Source: Sipunculus nudus (taxonomy: Eukaryota > Annelida > Sipuncula > Golfingiida > Sipunculidae). Taken from it: 64,000 bases of DNA. The notes under the pieces are model-generated. The model saw only the letters and a program-made list of their open reading frames with translations. It was not told the origin of the DNA and ran no database searches. The translations under genes and the position numbers were made by a program. Shown here one piece after another: positions 13,383 to 25,781 of the stretch. Location of the stretch: positions 59,776,870-59,840,869 of the forward strand of contig CM049307.1 of the NCBI GenBank assembly GCA_026874595.1, in the 5' to 3' direction. Within the stretch, counting starts at the first letter, position 1, and each line of letters starts with the position of its first letter.

Positions 13383-15220
13383 AATACAATATTTTCAAAA
13401 TAAATAAACATATAATGTGCCAGGGATAACACTTTATGGTAAAGTGTTTCAATATAAGTTCATAATGTGTTCCGTTGCTATTCCAAAGTTTCAATGTTCT
13501 ATACACTATCAAATGCTTTCTTCAAGTAAATTCCATTAACATATGTAAATATAAGTAACATTTTACTGTTCCTAAAAATTTACAGTAGTATATTGGAGCT
13601 ATGTTATAAAGACTCGGGGCTTCATAAAAATAACCGTGAAGCTGAAATGATTTACATGTAGTCAAGCAATCAATTTAGGAATTTCATTTTAAATGTTATT
13701 ACTCTTGAATAATTAACAGTGAATGGTTTTAAAATGTTAGTGTACTTTTCTATAGATTAAGCCTTGGGTTATACCTGGTAACAGAAAAAAATACCACACT
13801 GAAAGCTGATTCACCCAAGATCTGCAAAAAATTATATATATATTGAATGAGAGGTTCACCTGCACGTGTTATGTATCGATATGGAGTTCCATTTTTATTA
13901 ATTGTATACAAGAAATAGAATGTGGGAAAGTAATAAACAAAATCGTTTAAGGGGATATCATTTGCAACAGGTTAATCGACGAAATATAAATGAGGGATTC
14001 ATTAATGTTGGTTTGGTTATTCAAAGTAGAACAATTGTTAGGACATAGGAGATTATCATGATACTGTACCGATAACCGCAATTTTCTTCAAATTCATTTT
14101 TTTTTTACGAATGACAATCGAACTTCAAAGTCCTGTAACTTACTTGAAAGTGTGCATTTCCGGGACTTATTTTTATCATCAGGAACCACAGATTAAGAAA
14201 AGTATATATATGGTGTCAAATGTTGTAAGAGGGGTGCAATACATCCATATTTTTAAATCATTGGCTTCTCAAACTATAAACAGATATACTGTAGACCCGC
14301 CTTTCAAGCGGACTGCAGTGGACCCAACTGATGCGAATTAGTGATACGGTACAGAGTAAACAAATTTACGATTCGGCTTATTTGTTATTGCGGTTATACC
14401 TCCTAAGTCAGGTTGCATTATTATAAACCGATTCTTAGTGCATATACAGTCAAATCCGTTTCTAGTCTGTATAAGGCCATTTTAATTGCTTTAAATTGAC
14501 CCAATTCTTCTTGTGAAATACAACTATTTTGCAGCACGGTAAATCGGACTAACATCCAAGTGGAACAGAAAACTCACGTTTTATTGAATAAATCGATTCA
14601 GGCTTTGTAAAACTAACTACACTAGAAAAAAATCCAGGTGTTCTTTTGGCGTTTTTTGCGTTTAGGATGTTAACAATTCAACATCAGGTATTTTTTTTAA
14701 AGACAAAGCGTTTATCAGAAAACACATATGTGCGTTTATTTTCCAATACGGTGTTGGATGGCAAGTCTTGCTGATATATTTCACAATATATATACAGTGC
14801 GGATGCAAAGTGTGCTATGCTTCCAAACCAAAATGCACCGGTTTAAAAAATTACATATTTGCATTATATAAAGAAATCAGGAGGCGTACGACGTCCAAAC
14901 GAGCGAGAAAACTTTATCTAAATACTTGTATATTTTTTACGAATTTCTTTTAACCGATTTATATATACCGGTAATATTAAAACACAAGTGTTAAGGCAAT
15001 CCATGCAACCATTATTGAAACATCTGAGCATTGAATGTGGGTTTTACTCCAAAAATGTTTAGGAATCCCGAAAAATGTTTGTGGCAATTTTAAGGAATAC
15101 CGATTTATGAACGAAAATAATTATCTATATTACAGATTCAAATGCAAACTATTTGTTCACAACTTTAAACATACAGATCTTCTATGGTCTGACTTTCAAA
15201 GTATTCATGCATTATTGTGT
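13383..15220. other. Non-coding stretch, no gene seen
   Basis: Short ORFs at 14111-14341, 14768-14953 and 15035-15298 show no domain, no splice partners and no biased composition. I do not support any as a gene. Confidence 0.5.
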
Positions 15221-15224
15221 GTGT

Positions 15225-15250
15225 GGGGGGGTGGGGTGGGGTGGGGGGTG
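15225..15250 (+). repeat. G-quadruplex-type G-run cluster
   Basis: Four runs of at least four G separated by single T residues, preceded by a short GT run. This fits the canonical intramolecular G-quadruplex pattern on the plus strand. Function is unknown. Confidence 0.7.
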
Positions 15251-15645
15251 GTGGTAATAATGGGAGAAGAAGCTCTTGAAGTAAAACGTAAATGGTGAAA
15301 GAAATATATATGGGTAATTATTGATAAAAATGTTATATATTATAATATTTAGTGAGTTGAACCCTCTCTACGAGATTTTCAATGAGCGAGTCATTCTTAA
15401 TCTTTATTCTTAATCTTTTTATACATAATAAGCTGTCTCTTGTGCACGATATTTAGATCCTCGTGCGCTCCAAATGGTTAACTATTTAGCTGCATGCATG
15501 CATGTCTTTCCGTTGCACTCCAGAACCAATACTTGGGACGGAGGGATATCATTTAATGCGATGTTTAACCGGTAGGTGTCAGCATTGAACGAAATCTGTT
15601 TATTTGCCTTGCAGGGACCATGAATGGAATTTGAATGTAAACAGG

Positions 15646-15905
15646 CTGCCCATGGACCATGGCGCTCAGCTGAATCTGCTACATATGCACGATAGCTACT
15701 AAAGGCCATAGCACATATACATAGGTCACAGTGACATAATTTTGGGTTCACAAAGAGAATTTACCAGAGCCTGATTGCATATTAAGTGTAATCAGCACCC
15801 TTTGCTACTGATGATTTGTGCCTAGCTGTTAGAATCGCATGCACTGAATGCCTTAATTCGGAAGTCTGTCATTCTAAACAAGAGATCCAAGGGTCTTACA
15901 TTTAC
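15646..15905 (+). repeat. Degenerate family A fragments
   Basis: GCCCATGGACCATGGCGCTCAGCTG at about 15648-15672 (given only as a location; the key part is GGCGCTCAGCTG) matches the 5' end of family A. Weak core-unit matches follow (TCACAGTGACATAATTT at about 15727, GATTTGTGCC at about 15812). AACAAGAGATCCAAGGGTC at about 15878 is another worn 5' end. The minus-strand ORF at 15482-15751 overlaps this repeat and is probably spurious. Confidence 0.55.
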
Positions 15906-16304
15906 GTACAAAACTGTAATGACAGTGGTGGAACAATAAATGAAATGATGCAGCGAAATTAAAAATACCATTTCAACTGTTCAGTCCACAAGGTCAGGTG
16001 GCACCACTAAAAGCTTCAGTCTGCATTTAGATCACAAAATAAGTCAACAAAAATGGTGTTACATGTAGTTTACATACACTTACAGTCATATAACCAATAT
16101 TGGGTATAGAATATGATAATTTATAGGCTGAAAGAAACACAGAAACAAAATAAGATACACATAATTTCCACAAAATTGCCAATTTGAAAATAATTCATTT
16201 AATTTCATTCTACTTGATCAAATTAATAGTATACATTAGCAAAATGAAAGCATAAGTATTCATATTTTCTATATTTATTTTTCTCGATATAACTAGGCAT
16301 TAGG

Positions 16305-16359
<55 letters not shown>

Positions 16360-16980
16360 TGTATATGTAACATATATCACATATACTATGAGTTTTGCAG
16401 TGTTACATAAACATGTACAATATTTAATTGTACATGTATACGTTTATATATATATATATATCGAGTAATTCCGAGTGAAAGTAACCAAAAAATACCACTG
16501 CATTCAATATTTTTGTTACTTAAATAAAAAGCTGAGTTATCATGGAACCAAATACAAAGGAAAATAAGCCTTTCCCATTGGATATTTTATCCTTCAAAAC
16601 CGAGATTTATATTATGGCATTAGGCTATAACGATTAAATACTATATACAATTTTAAATACATGCACTGACATAAAATTAATATTGGCTTCTTTATAGTCA
16701 AATTGACCGTCATGAATTGTCTTGTGTAACAGGCACCAAACAGTGGCAAAAATCATTTGTGAACAATAAATCCACACATATGGTGTATGTGTATGCAATA
16801 TTATTATTATTGAGGGTAATTCAAAATTTCAAATGTAACATTTTTATAAAATACCGACACCTCAAGGTACCTACTTGCTATAAGTTCATGTCCACAAGGC
16901 TCTTTTTAATTATCAAATCAATGTAAAATTATTAATATATATAAAATGTTTTTGTTTATTTTAGATACAGAATTTAACTA
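15906..16980. other. Non-coding stretch with TA microsatellites
   Basis: AT-rich. Contains a (TA)n run at about 16308-16359 and a short one at about 16445-16461. The 69-codon ORF at 16717-16926 has no support. Confidence 0.55.
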
Positions 16981-18505
16981 AATATTTCTTGGCATCGCAG
17001 GTGCCATAGTATCCCCAGACAATTAACCCCCCCCCCTCCTCACCCAAGCCTCGAAGAATAGGATCCCATTTTGAATTCAGATGCAGAGACTGACACTTGG
17101 CAAGCCACCATGGTTTCTTATAAGTATAGGCATATTTAAGGTAAAGGTCACTCTCATAGGAGAGGTCATGATCCAAATTGAATATATCTCATTCCGTAAT
17201 CCATGTCTATATACATGATATGAAATAAATCTGTCCATTAATTTCCAACTTATCATGTTCACAGTGCACTGAAGTGGCAATGGTGGGGTATTATAAGGTG
17301 CGAAGGCAAGAAAACGACACAAGGTGGCGCCACCTGTATTCTGCAGAAGACAAAACAATCCAAGATTAAAAAAAAAATATTTAAAAATTTAAAAAAAAAA
17401 AAAATCAACTTAAAAATACTTTTATGCATGATATGAAAGAAATCTGTCCTTTAGTTTTCAATTTATCATGCTGACAGTGCTGTCAAGTGGCAATCCATGC
17501 ATCCCTCAGTGAGATATTAAAGTTAACATCATTTCAGCGTTATCGCTTCTGTGACCTTGAAAAAGGCATCAAGGTCATCCATATTCGAACTTGGACTAGC
17601 CCTTGATAAGATGCATCTAAACTGTAGGTTTGATGACTGTCCCACAAATTCTTTTTGAGTTATTGTCCTAATATTAATTTAGCATAGTCGCTGCTGTGAC
17701 TTTAAAAAATGCATCAAGGTCTTCCATGTTCGAACTTGACCTAGCCGTTGATAAGATGCATCAAACCTGTGGGCTTGGTGACTGTACCTCAAATTCTTAC
17801 AAAGTTATTGCGTTAATATCATTTTAACAAGAAAACGAGGCAAGGTGGCGCCACTTGTCTTCTGCAAAAGACGAAGCTATCCAAGATCGGTTAATTTGAT
17901 TTTTGGATCATTCCATGTATCACTTACTGAGACATTAAAGATTTTCAGTGAATTTCACCTAATATGGGAATATTCAAGGTCAAGGCCAATCTCATAAGAA
18001 AGGTCATGACCCCAATTTGAATAAACATCATCCCATAACCCATATCTATGTATATGCATAATAAAAAAGAAATCTGTCCATTAGTTTTTGACTTATAATG
18101 CTCACAGTACTGTCAAGTGGCAATTTTGGTGGTATTAAAAGGCACAAAAACAAGTAAAGAATAATAGGTGGCGCCACCAGTTTCTTGAACATGACAACCC
18201 TATCCATGATCTTCGATCAACTAGATTTTGGGATCACTCCATGCAAGAATTCTTGAGATATTTAAGAATTTGTGTGATTTTCCAAAAAATTGGACCTATT
18301 CAAGGTCAAGGACACTCTCCTAGTGAAGGTCATGACATCATTTTGAATAGGCGTCGTCCTCTCACCCATATCTATACATATACCAAGTTTGGTAAAGATC
18401 CGTGAAATATTTTATGAGTTATCGCGCCAACAAAATTTATATGCGGCCGCGCCGGCGGGACCGTCATGAAAACATGGTATCCCCCGACTTTGTCTGGGGA
18501 TACAA
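16981..18505 (+). mobile_element. Family B element (copy B1)
   Basis: Begins about TTTCTTGGCATCGCAGGTGCC followed by GTATCCCCAGAC and ends with a hairpin of GTATCCCCCGAC and GTCTGGGGATAC at about 18478-18502. The core is made of direct units: three GGTGGCGCCAC-containing modules (17323, 17844, 18167), and two units of about 160 bp at 17522-17825 containing TGCTGTGAC..., CATCAAGGTC and TTGATAAGATGCATC. A GC-rich segment (GCGGCCGCGCCGGCGG) lies just before the hairpin. ORFs at 16961-17358 on the minus strand are repeat sequence. Confidence 0.75.
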
Positions 18506-21500
18506 TTATATTGATTCATATATACATGATGCATGTTGGTAAAACAAGTCAGAGAAAAGTTTTTTCATCAAGTTAAACATATTTCTAATTGTTATATATA
18601 AAGGTTATAATGTGCAACAAAATCAGTAGTATATTATTTCATTCAATTCATTATTTAATTTCCTTCCTTCAAATATTCAGTTGGTCAACTAACTGCGTAT
18701 TTTATGTTTGGCATGGCATAAATAACATGTGTCATGAAATTGTAGATTTAATTTTATGAGTAGGCTGTACTAAGATGAATTTTCCTTATTTAATCAGAAG
18801 AACGTGCCGAAGGCGTCATTTAGAATTTTATTATTATGTCAACTGACAGTCTTAATCAGGGTTTTGGATGGACCATCGTCGATTTGGCTGGAGACATAAT
18901 CTAGATCGGAATTCAGTCCGGCCTAAACCCCGATTAGGATCTGGTCCACCCTTGTCTAGCCAAAATCCCAGTCGGGTTTTAGGCCAGATTGAATCTCGAT
19001 CGGTGATTGGTCCAGATCGGGATCTTGGCCTTGAGGCTTGACATCAACATTTATGACAGATATCTGCCACCACACTAGCGACATCTTTGACGACGACGGA
19101 AAGTGAATATCTGTCTCCGTTGTATATCGACGAAATGAGCGCATTTGTCATATCTCATGAAAGAGTAAAAAGCCAGTCTCCTTAAAGGTGAGGTAAATAC
19201 TGTAGGCCCTTTTCACATATATGTTGTGTCATTTAACCAAAAAAAATGCTGATTTACTGTTCATTATAGAACACAGCTAGAACACAGTAGACGCTAAATA
19301 CGTGCTGTGTCCACGCTCGTGCATGGAAAGGTTTCTCCGATAGTTATATATTATAACGATACAGTAATAAAGCTGTTAAGAACACTTTATACTTTGCATG
19401 GTGGCCCTTCATTTATTAATTGCTAATAGAAAACACTATTTTCCTAAAACAATCAATTAAAACCATTAATAATATGAAGATGCCAACCCTATCATGTACG
19501 AAATTACATATTTTTGACAAAAACGCATTACGCTTAATAGCGATTTACATTCGAAGTCTCATCTGTCCATTTTTATTACGTACACTCATTAATAATGCAA
19601 AGTGTGTACACTGTGTGGGCAATTCCGACCACAATTTTGATAATAAAGGTTTTGAAACCCTCAGTTTTTTTTTGTCCGTCGATCACATTACCGAGGAACC
19701 TTACAGCCCAAGGCCAAGCAAATCTTGTGACAGCCGTGCCAAATGACAGGTATGGTGCGATGTTGATTGCCATGCACTTTTTTTATGACCACCCACACAA
19801 TCACTGCACATTCATCTCATTAAAACAACGGCTGTCTATGGCAAGTGCCTATTTAAAAAAAAAGTTAATCGTTGAATTAATTGCTTGATACGTCACGCGC
19901 TTCTTGATCGTTGGGTTACAAGTTTTACCTAAGTGGCATGAAATCGAAGTGCGCTGTCCTATAACAATTTAATTAAACCGCGAATTAGAGCTGAGTATAA
20001 GATGCATTATGCAATACATATCACCATATACCGCTAGATTCAAATAACATGCATGATATTTGATTGTATATATAACAACACTTGTAAACATTGCAAGAAA
20101 TATTGCTATGATCCGAGTATGTCGGTTTACAGGTACCAAGGTTCATTTTGCATATTTTCATTAATAATACAAAAACTCATTTCATAATAATATCAACTTG
20201 CAGGAATTCATCATATATACATATATTTCATTTGAATAGGGTGACCTGGTTCACTTATATCGTTAAAAATTTACTTGCTTGCCTTATTTGTAGATTTATG
20301 TGATTTCTGATCTATTCAGGGTACATATTAATGTACTTAACTTAATTCCTACATAGTTTTTATAACAAAGCTGTGACGGATGCATCTACCAAGTGTTAGT
20401 AAACACAGTGCAGGTGCCAATGCCGAATCGGGTCGGTTGACTGTGCACTATGGCTATTGCCAGAAAGAGGACGTGAAGAAACACGACGTTGGTATATACA
20501 CAAAACAGACATGTCCCTTAATTGTGCACCATGGGATCGTCGTTTTGGGCTTGTTTTCATATAAGGTTCAAGAAATTATCTTTATACCTGAAAGATATGG
20601 ACCCCTTTTAGAATAACCTTTTTAAGCATGACACCGTTTATAAATAAATAAACCGTGAACCTACAGAGACATTCATAAACATCGAGACTATGAATTTCCA
20701 CAATATCGGTACTTCGAAATTTCTCCAGATGATTCTTCTGAAATAAAAAAAAATGTCATTCTCTTTATTTAATACCTGGGTATCGCAAGGTTCAACCACG
20801 AACTTTAATATAATCTTACTCTGTATACTTACATTACCATTAACATACCTACCATACTCTTGCGCAAGGACTAGTTATTAGTTATTTCAGTAACGTGCTT
20901 GGGATGAGACGCTTTACGGTTGATTGAGCGAACATATTAAATATTACATTAAATATCCAGTGAATATATACTATAGTATCGAAAGCTTAATTGAAGTCAA
21001 TTTACAAAGACGTGCATGATAACGCTTAATAGTTCTCTTGCTGTAATTGAATGGGCCTAGATTTCTTATTTTACATTTTTATGTACACGTTCCGCCTATC
21101 TTAAAAGTCTCTTCCCTCCGAATGCCTGTGTAAAAGATATATGTAGAAAAATGCTAGCAGTACAGTTATAGCAATTACATTCTAAGCTTATCGGAAGTTA
21201 TTGTTCATTCCACATACTTTGTTAGGGAATGCGACCGCGCCGAAAGTGCGACCCTTGTAAGGGTTGCTGATTTAAAAGAGATTTATATCGAGTAATCATG
21301 GAGTATAGAGTAACACATGCATGTCTAGCAGTTGAAGAAAACAATCACACAAACAACTATACACACATACGCAACACACATACGCACACACCCTTATGTG
21401 TGTGTGGAATTATATAATCTGAGTATATTTTGGTGAGCCATGTATTTTCCAGGGATGTGTATTTGAGAAATAAGTCTTTATACGGAATATATGGAATCAT

Positions 21501-21540
21501 CCGTATAATTATGTAATTCGACTCAAGAATTGTTATATTA
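18506..21540. other. Non-coding stretch, no gene seen
   Basis: Contains a CpG-containing patch at 18860-19030 with imperfect repeats around GATCGG and GGTCCA. Short overlapping ORFs lie on both strands at 19420-19888 and one at 20380-20616; none shows a domain or splice context that I recognise. Confidence 0.5.
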
Positions 21541-21557
21541 TGTTATATATGACTCGC

Positions 21558-21577
21558 GGGGGGGGGGGGGGGGGGGG
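21558..21577 (+). repeat. Poly-G run
   Basis: A run of 20 G, preceded by CTCGC. Confidence 0.9.
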
Positions 21578-21944
21578 ACTTATTCACTGGAAGAATCGAC
21601 TTAATATAAGTAAGTAAAGACAGATGTAACCATGCACACATAAGCGTCCCCGCTGGTTTTCCAAGCAGAAATTGCTTTATTGGCGAAGCTGTATGGAATG
21701 CCTGGCTTTTGTGTCATGGGTTCCGTGACCGGTCCTGTTTCTATATGGTGTCAGAAGTGGGAAGAAGAGCCTGCTTGGGGCAAAACTTTCCCGGAGAGGT
21801 TAATGTAATCGTTCACAAAATGGGCCCTGTTTTTATTTTTTTTTCACATATATTATGTTCATGAAGTTAGTTGGGCTTCATTCTGTTTGTTCAATAGACA
21901 GTAGTGTTTCGTGGGAAAATCACTTAATGGCAGGGTAGGGCCAG

Positions 21945-21964
21945 TTAAGGTAGCAGGACTGGTC
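21945..21964 (+). repeat. Lone transposon end matching the 39.8 kb element
   Basis: TTAAGGTAGCAGGACTGGTC, identical to the left end of the TTAA-flanked element at 39765. I found no matching inverted end downstream, so this is either a truncated copy or a solo terminus. Confidence 0.55.
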
Positions 21965-22379
21965 CCCCCCCCGTGTAACACTATACAGCAAACATGGTCC
22001 GCTGATTAAGCAGTTCACTGTCTTGACTACCAGCCCTGCAGCTGTCAACAGGCAGTGGGGGCTCTGACGTCAGTGTGGTCCCTCTTTTATATAGGCACTG
22101 CAGTTGCTTAGAAACATTAACGTACATCAAGCAATCTATACAGCGGGTCCTCTTCCTGGAGAGGAAATACAGCCGCAACTTTTTTTTCCTTAAAGCTAAA
22201 ATTTCAGCCATGTTATACTCTCCGTAAGTAAGAAAAAAAAAGAAAGAAAAAAAAAAAAAAGAGATACGAGGGTTGTCTCTTTTGATCATGCACATACATG
22301 TTATATACAAGGTTTTATATGTCAGTCAACTTTACCGGCACCAGTGAATATAAAGATAGTATGTTCGGAATTTAATTGT

Positions 22380-22960
22380 TTAGATGATAAAGCAAATCCT
22401 ACTGCGGTAAACGACGGGGGGAAGTGACGACCAACGAAAAATACGCCTTGATGAATATGTCTAGCCAATCTCTTTCACGCTGCGTCGCTGTTTGCTCTGT
22501 CCAATATAACAAACGGTTAACAAGCTGGCTAGCCTTTGTCGCAGATTTGCAGCGGAAGTCACTGGTCGTGGGGTGGCAATTTACGATTGGCTAAGAAGTC
22601 GCTAAATATCCCCATAAATCTTCCAATATCGATTTACAGTGTGTTAAAACATTCTTCAATTCACACTGCGTTACCGCCGAGGAAACGATCGAAAAGGGAC
22701 AATTCAAACGCCCACGCCTGGCGTCCGTCAACGTCAAATTTTGCACAAGATAAGTGTTCCGTCCACGGCATCATAAAGCTCGTGCTTGTTCCGTGCGTGG
22801 CTGGTCTCGCCTGCAGAATCTCGATAGCAGCTCCAGCTTTCAGGGCTGAAAGAAACTGTCAAACACACAAAACAGGCCTGCATAGCTATGATGACAGAAT
22901 TACTCGTAATTCTCTGGTCAGCAGACAATCTGGCTTTACAGCATTTCGTAGACACTTTTA
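22380..22960. promoter_or_regulatory. CpG-rich promoter-like stretch
   Basis: CpG density is clearly higher than in the surrounding sequence; I count about 13 CpG in 22400-22570. CCAAT-type motifs occur at about 22464 (GCCAATC), 22500 (CCAATAT) and 22585 (GATTGGC, the inverted form), an arrangement seen at animal promoters. A 141-codon ORF on the plus strand (22536-22961) overlaps it but has no recognisable domain, and an ORF is also open on the minus strand. It could be a CpG island with an unseen first exon or simply a GC-richer repeat. Confidence 0.3.
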
Positions 22961-24456
22961 AGGATGGTGCCGGTGTACGTGTATAAACCATCAGCTGCAG
23001 GGCATGTTCTCAGGTGCCCGGGGGATAAGGGACATTTAAGGTATCTTTGAATCTACCTTGATCATAATTTTCGTCCGATCGAGGGAAGTAGGATGAGCGG
23101 TGCTAACATAACTCCCAGTTGGCCAATATTGGTATCAGTGACGCCCCGAAAATATTTTATGCCCAAAACAACCACAAACTATGGTAACAATATATCCAAA
23201 TTCAAATGCTAATTCAAAAGAATTTTTCTCAGTCATGGAGCCCACTTAAATTCTGCAAATTGAGGTCGCCATATTTTCACGCAATTTTGCGGTAACCATT
23301 ATCTATACGGACCAATCAGAGTGCAGTGTTAATACACAACTAAAGATATTAACACAAGGAGTTTAAAGGTGTATAGTACTTATATATACGGCGTAAACGG
23401 GTCACAAGTTGAGTCAAGGAAGGACGATCAGGTTGTGAAGTAATCTACAAAATTTGAGATTAAATACGAAAATATAGGCATTTGAAGGTCTCAGGTTAGG
23501 CACGTATCGACGCTTTATATACTTGGTGGAAGCGTAACGGGAACACGGTAAGTAAAATGACCGCTGGTAAAATACATGGTGAATAAGTGCCATGGTTAAG
23601 TTGAACAGATCTTTTCATCAGCAGAGGTATACTATGGCGAACTACATTCCCATTCTTTGCAGGAGGGGGGGTCTTTTTCATAAAACCATGTCTGCACGGC
23701 ATTGCCTGTAATTTTATTCTATAACCACACCAACTCCCACAAGGCTCGTCAGTTTGCAGGTTTTTTCCGTAACAATCCACGTCCTGTCTGCTCCTCCAGC
23801 TAATGACAAGATAAACATTTTAAATAACACTGCACGGGGGGATTCAAAAGTGCTTCCGTTAACCTATGGTAAGTACGTTCATCGCGAGCCATCGTTCTGC
23901 AAATTACATTACGGAGACATCACCTATCCCGAACATGATTGAAAAGTTCTTCTCTCAAGCCATTCAAATGGAGAGTATGTCCTGTTGCCTGAACGCCTAT
24001 CACGTTTAACTTATACATGGAGGTTTCATGATCCCATGGTGCTTGACTGACTAGAACGTTTGTGTACAATATTTCTCAAACAATGAGGGTTTTTTTTTGT
24101 TTAAGTGCATCGTGGGTATTTGGCCAAGGGAATACTCAATAATTTATTGATTTATTTCGGATTCAGATGTTTTTGTACATCTGTCTGAACATTCGCATAA
24201 CATAATGATAAATAACAAGGACCAACCCCCAACCAATCCCGTATTAATATTTATCTTTCATCATGATTCCCTTTTCGATTTCATTTTCATGAATATGTAT
24301 TACACTGAAAAGAATAATCAGTTCATCGCAAGAAATAAAGATTATTTACCATACAGGGGCCAAACATGGGCCCAATAGTTGCTTCTCGCATTTCTCGAGT
24401 CAAATGCTTAAAGGCTGCTACATCTGCACGAGGTCACCGACTAAAATAGGTTTCAC
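22961..24456. other. Non-coding stretch, no gene seen
   Basis: Mixed composition with scattered CpG. ORFs at 23496-23780 (minus) and 23754-23942 (plus) lack recognisable features. Confidence 0.5.

Positions 24457-24485
<29 letters not shown>
24457..24485 (+). repeat. Poly-A run
   Basis: 29 consecutive A. It may be the tail of a retroposed sequence lying to its left, but no tRNA-like head or open reading frame was found there. Confidence 0.85.
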
Positions 24486-24489
<4 letters not shown>

Positions 24490-24842
24490 CAGAAAAGCCT
24501 AACTGGTGGCAAAAAGCGGGTACACAGCATGCTGGTCTAAAAATCGGTCTGGCTTATTATGGTATTGTTGCCTTTTAATGGTCGATTACCATAACCATGA
24601 CCCATCCCATTCCTGACAAAATCACCTTTTGCGCTCCTGCAAACATTACTGTTAGCAGTACATCTACTCTTGGCCATTATCAGCCAAGACCTAGCGTGCA
24701 CGACCAATTAAATTAACTAGAGTCATTGCGGAGCCAGACCGTATACATAACACAAAGGTCAAACTGACAATGCAGCATGTCTTCGGAAATGCTCCAGTTC
24801 CCCTTAATAACAGAACGAGTCTTTATTGGTGTAACGGCTGAA

Positions 24843-25054
24843 TTTCTATGACGCGATTTTTCTGCGATGCGATGGCGTTGCGTTTCCTGAAAAAGGACTC
24901 CAAGCAGAGCGTTGAGTACGTTGGCAGAAACCGCTGTACATGCGAGTTTTTCAACGCGGGGTATATAACCCGCGTTAAAAGAAAGGCTACGTGGATAAAG
25001 CACTAGCACGATTCTCACCGCCATCGCACCGCAGAAAAATCGCGCTCATGAAAG
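24843..25054. mobile_element. Fold-back element with nested palindrome
   Basis: The left arm (24843-24877) contains ACGCGATTTTTCTGCG and GATGCGATGGCG. The right arm (25019-25054), read in reverse, gives CGCGATTTTTCTGCGGTGCG. The loop contains a second near-perfect palindrome, AACGCGGG/CCCGCGTT with a TATA centre, at 24953-24976. Short reading frames on both strands here are by-products. No target duplication was identified. Confidence 0.55.
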
Positions 25055-25473
25055 GTTTCTACCCGCGCGGTGAACGCCCCGCGCTCATGGAAAAGCAGCC
25101 AAATGATGGTCGGAAGTCGGTAAATCCAACTACGTGCTTTCTCTATATGAATATCCACGTTTTCAACATGATTTACACATGCATACATATACAAAAGGTC
25201 GCTTTAGAACTGGTCAGCACAAACATGGCAATATAAGCTTTAGTATTTTTGTACCCACAATGACAGTAGTTCTCAAATCCGTGCGCAGAATATTTCTGTA
25301 ATTAACGTCCTGGCATAACAAGGGCTTGTGAGAGTTTTTGGGAGATATCCTCTCCTGGAACATATCGAGGCATGAAACCTAAAGGCACGTTCTTGTAACA
25401 AAAATAGCTCTCATAACGTTCGAGATTTCCTAGCTGATCTCACGATATTTTCCTTTATGCTACACCAGTCTAA

Positions 25474-25778
25474 GGCCGCCATACACGGTGCGACTTGTCG
25501 CAGAACACGCTTGTTCCGCGGCTTTCGCACCGATATGAGGCGAGGTCGCACGTTTTCATGAGTCGTGCGACAAGTCGCAGAAGAAGAAACGTTTCCTTTT
25601 ACTGTGACTTGTCGCGCGACATCAGGCCCAGCGCCGGGGAAACAGCCAACCAATATGATTGATCACGTTATCCTATGATAATGAGACTGTAAATGGGTCA
25701 CATGCTTTGTGCGGTCAACACGAAACTGTTGTGTAGCTATTTGAAAATACCGACAAGTCGCACAGTGTATGGCAGGCT
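25474..25778. mobile_element. PIF/Harbinger-type MITE with TAA duplications
   Basis: A 305-bp element flanked by TAA (25471-25473 and 25779-25781). The left end GGCCGCCATACACGGTGCGA and the right end, in reverse, AGCCTGCCATACACTGTGCG are imperfect inverted repeats of about 27 bp. The interior repeats the terminal motif GCGACTTGTCG several times in both orientations. A three-base TWA duplication is characteristic of PIF/Harbinger. The minus-strand ORF at 25411-25653 is this repeat read through. Confidence 0.75.
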
Positions 25779-25781
25779 TAA

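Noticed and set aside
19420-19888. Overlapping 108-, 97- and 65-codon ORFs on both strands
   Set aside because: Three overlapping frames cannot all be coding and none shows a recognisable motif.
22536-22961. 141-codon plus-strand ORF as a gene
   Set aside because: No domain, no splice context, and the minus strand is also open over much of it. Better explained by the GC/CpG-rich composition, which has fewer stop codons.
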